Source: Bacteroides faecichinchillae JCM 17102
GTDB lineage: Bacteria; Bacteroidota; Bacteroidia; Bacteroidales; Bacteroidaceae
DNA length: 64,000 bases
Reading direction: 5' to 3'
Assembly: GCF_000614145.1 (NCBI RefSeq)
Contig: NZ_BAKK01000022.1
Span: 1 to 64,000, forward strand
Shown: in pieces, positions 62,765 to 64,000 of the stretch
Layout of the letters: each line of letters begins with the position of its first letter
How positions within the stretch are numbered: the first letter of the stretch is position 1
Made by a program: the position numbers and the translations under genes
The notes under the pieces: generated by a model
Seen by the model: the letters and a program-made list of their open reading frames with translations, nothing else
What the model was told of the DNA's origin: nothing
Databases searched by the model: none

Positions 62765-64000
62765 ATGGATATAAAACTAGAAAAAAAACCTTGGTACATT
62801 CGTTATAAATATTACTTAATAGCAGGTATCTTATTTGTCGTATTTTTGATTTACATAGTGATACTCTCTTTAGGTCCTAAAAAGCTTCGTATTGATACTG
62901 ATAATATTCAGATATCAGAGGTGAAAGAAGATAAATTTATGGAATATGTCGATGTAGAAGGCTTGGTACAACCAATCCTTACTATAAAAGTCAATACTCG
63001 TGAAGCTGGTAGTGTGGAACGTATTGTAGGTGAGGAAGGAAGTCTACTTCAGATGGGAGATACAATTCTGGTTCTTTCTAATCCGGATTTGTTACGTAGT
63101 ATTGAAGATCAGCATGATGAGTGGGCGAAACAAATGATCACTTATCAAGAACAGGAGATTGAAATGGAACAGAAAAGCCTTAATTTGAAACAACAAGCTT
63201 TGACAAATAGTTACGAATTGGAACGTTTGAAAAAGAGTATAGCTCTTGATCGGGAAGAATATCAAATGGGAGTAAAGAGTAAGGCACAACTACTAGTAGC
63301 AGAAGATGAATATAATTATAAACAGAAAAGTGCTATGCTGCAACAGGAAAATTTACGCCATGATTCCGCCGTTACAATGATTCGCAAAGAGTTGATTCGG
63401 AACGATCGAGAACGGGAACAGAAAAAATATGAACGTACTCGTGAACGACTTAATAAATTGGTGGTGACTGCTCCTATTAAAGGGCAACTTAGTTTTGTAA
63501 AAGTAACTCCTGGTCAACAAGTTTCTTCGAGTGAAAGTATTGCGGAAATTAAAGTCTTGGATCAATATAAGATACATACTTCTTTGAGTGAATATTATAT
63601 TGATAGAATTATCACTGGTCTTCCGGCTACCATTAATTATCAAGGAAAGAAATATCCCTTAAAGATAACCAAAGTAGTTCCTGAAGTGAAAGACCGTATG
63701 TTTGACGTAGACCTAGTTTTTACGGGTGATATGCCAGATAATGTAAGAGTAGGAAAAAGTTTTCGTGTTCAGATTGAATTAGGACAGCCGGAACAAGCAC
63801 TTGTTATTCCGCGAGGAAATTTCTACCAAGCTACAGGAGGACAGTGGATATACAAAATCAATGAATCCAAAACTAAAGCAATTCGCATACCTTTATCTAT
63901 TGGTCGCCAAAATCCCCAGCAATATGAAATTACAGAAGGTTTACAGGCAGGAGATTGGGTAATTACAACAGGATATGATACCTTTGGCGATGCTGAAGAA
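62765..64000 (+). CDS. HlyD/MFP-type efflux adaptor, partial
   Basis: An open frame of 412 codons runs from ATG at 62765 to the window edge without a stop. It has a short cytoplasmic start (MDIKLEKKPWYIRYKYY), one membrane helix, a lipoyl-like half (GSVERIVGEEGSLLQMGDTI), a long coiled-coil hairpin from about residue 105 to 230, the second lipoyl half (VTAPIKGQLSFVKVTPGQQV) and beta-barrel parts (ALVIPRGNFYQ). It couples an inner-membrane pump, probably encoded just beyond the window, to the TolC-type protein. Confidence 0.88.
   Translation, partial: MDIKLEKKPWYIRYKYYLIAGILFVVFLIYIVILSLGPKKLRIDTDNIQISEVKEDKFMEYVDVEGLVQPILTIKVNTREAGSVERIVGEEGSLLQMGDTILVLSNPDLLRSIEDQHDEWAKQMITYQEQEIEMEQKSLNLKQQALTNSYELERLKKSIALDREEYQMGVKSKAQLLVAEDEYNYKQKSAMLQQENLRHDSAVTMIRKELIRNDREREQKKYERTRERLNKLVVTAPIKGQLSFVKVTPGQQVSSSESIAEIKVLDQYKIHTSLSEYYIDRIITGLPATINYQGKKYPLKITKVVPEVKDRMFDVDLVFTGDMPDNVRVGKSFRVQIELGQPEQALVIPRGNFYQATGGQWIYKINESKTKAIRIPLSIGRQNPQQYEITEGLQAGDWVITTGYDTFGDAEE

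Overview
The window looks like chromosomal DNA of a gut Bacteroides (order Bacteroidales). Supporting signs are Bacteroidetes-type -7 boxes (TAnnTTTG) before many genes, a lipidated TamA-type protein (TamL-like), HU/SPOR, DUF4296, DUF4738, DUF3332 and PepSY-like families, and a long KMSKR-type isoleucyl-tRNA synthetase. Most of it is ordinary core genome, with two decayed accessory patches.

Layout. 0-8 kb: a PepSY-like secreted protein, then a leftward gene set: DUF362-ferredoxin, ECF-S-like membrane protein, Tat-exported DUF362 protein, membrane polyferredoxin, patatin and a GH13 amylase. A 22-bp-period dyad array lies upstream. 8-17 kb: nitroreductase, DUF169, PPK2, glutamine synthetase, a Crp-type regulator, SIMPL protein, RRM protein, an unlisted 57-aa protein and a Met-rich DUF4396 protein. 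17-23 kb: sucCD, fabD, thiD, a ruined xylose isomerase and a YhiM homologue. 23-30 kb: ileS, DksA-like, lspA, lipoprotein, small protein, and a convergent TrmH methyltransferase. 30-38.5 kb: blaI with a gutted blaR1, tamL, small envelope proteins, HAD phosphatase, POT transporter, MBL hydrolase. 38.5-41.9 kb: two tRNA-Lys genes followed by an IS remnant and three decayed genes around one intact gene. 42-58 kb: uxaC, FHA and HU-SPOR proteins, rfbC-ugd, DEAD helicase, serB, a structured leader before a thioredoxin-fold protein, lon-tgt-lptG, trmN6, tRNA-Pro. 58-64 kb: a sigma-54-type two-component system divergent from a TolC / membrane-fusion-protein pair that runs off the end.

Sequence quality. 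Ten conserved genes or domains are broken by one or two single-base indels: glnA, the SIMPL gene, lspA, blaI, tamL, ugd, lptG (twice), lon and tolC, plus the xylA remnant. Several hits are housekeeping or essential, and in each the protein continues perfectly in a neighbouring frame. I read most of these as base-calling or assembly errors and annotate each as one gene. The genes with internal deletions or several lesions (xylA, blaR1, flavodoxin, hydrolase, acetyltransferase, transposase) are treated as real pseudogenes.

Most promising for follow-up: the DUF362/polyferredoxin/ECF-S cluster; two arrays sharing an exact 22-bp period (7993-8076 and 28909-28988); the leader RNA at about 51089-51214 with competing hairpins and a possible pseudoknot; and the paired enhancer-like dyads plus -24/-12 promoter before tolC.
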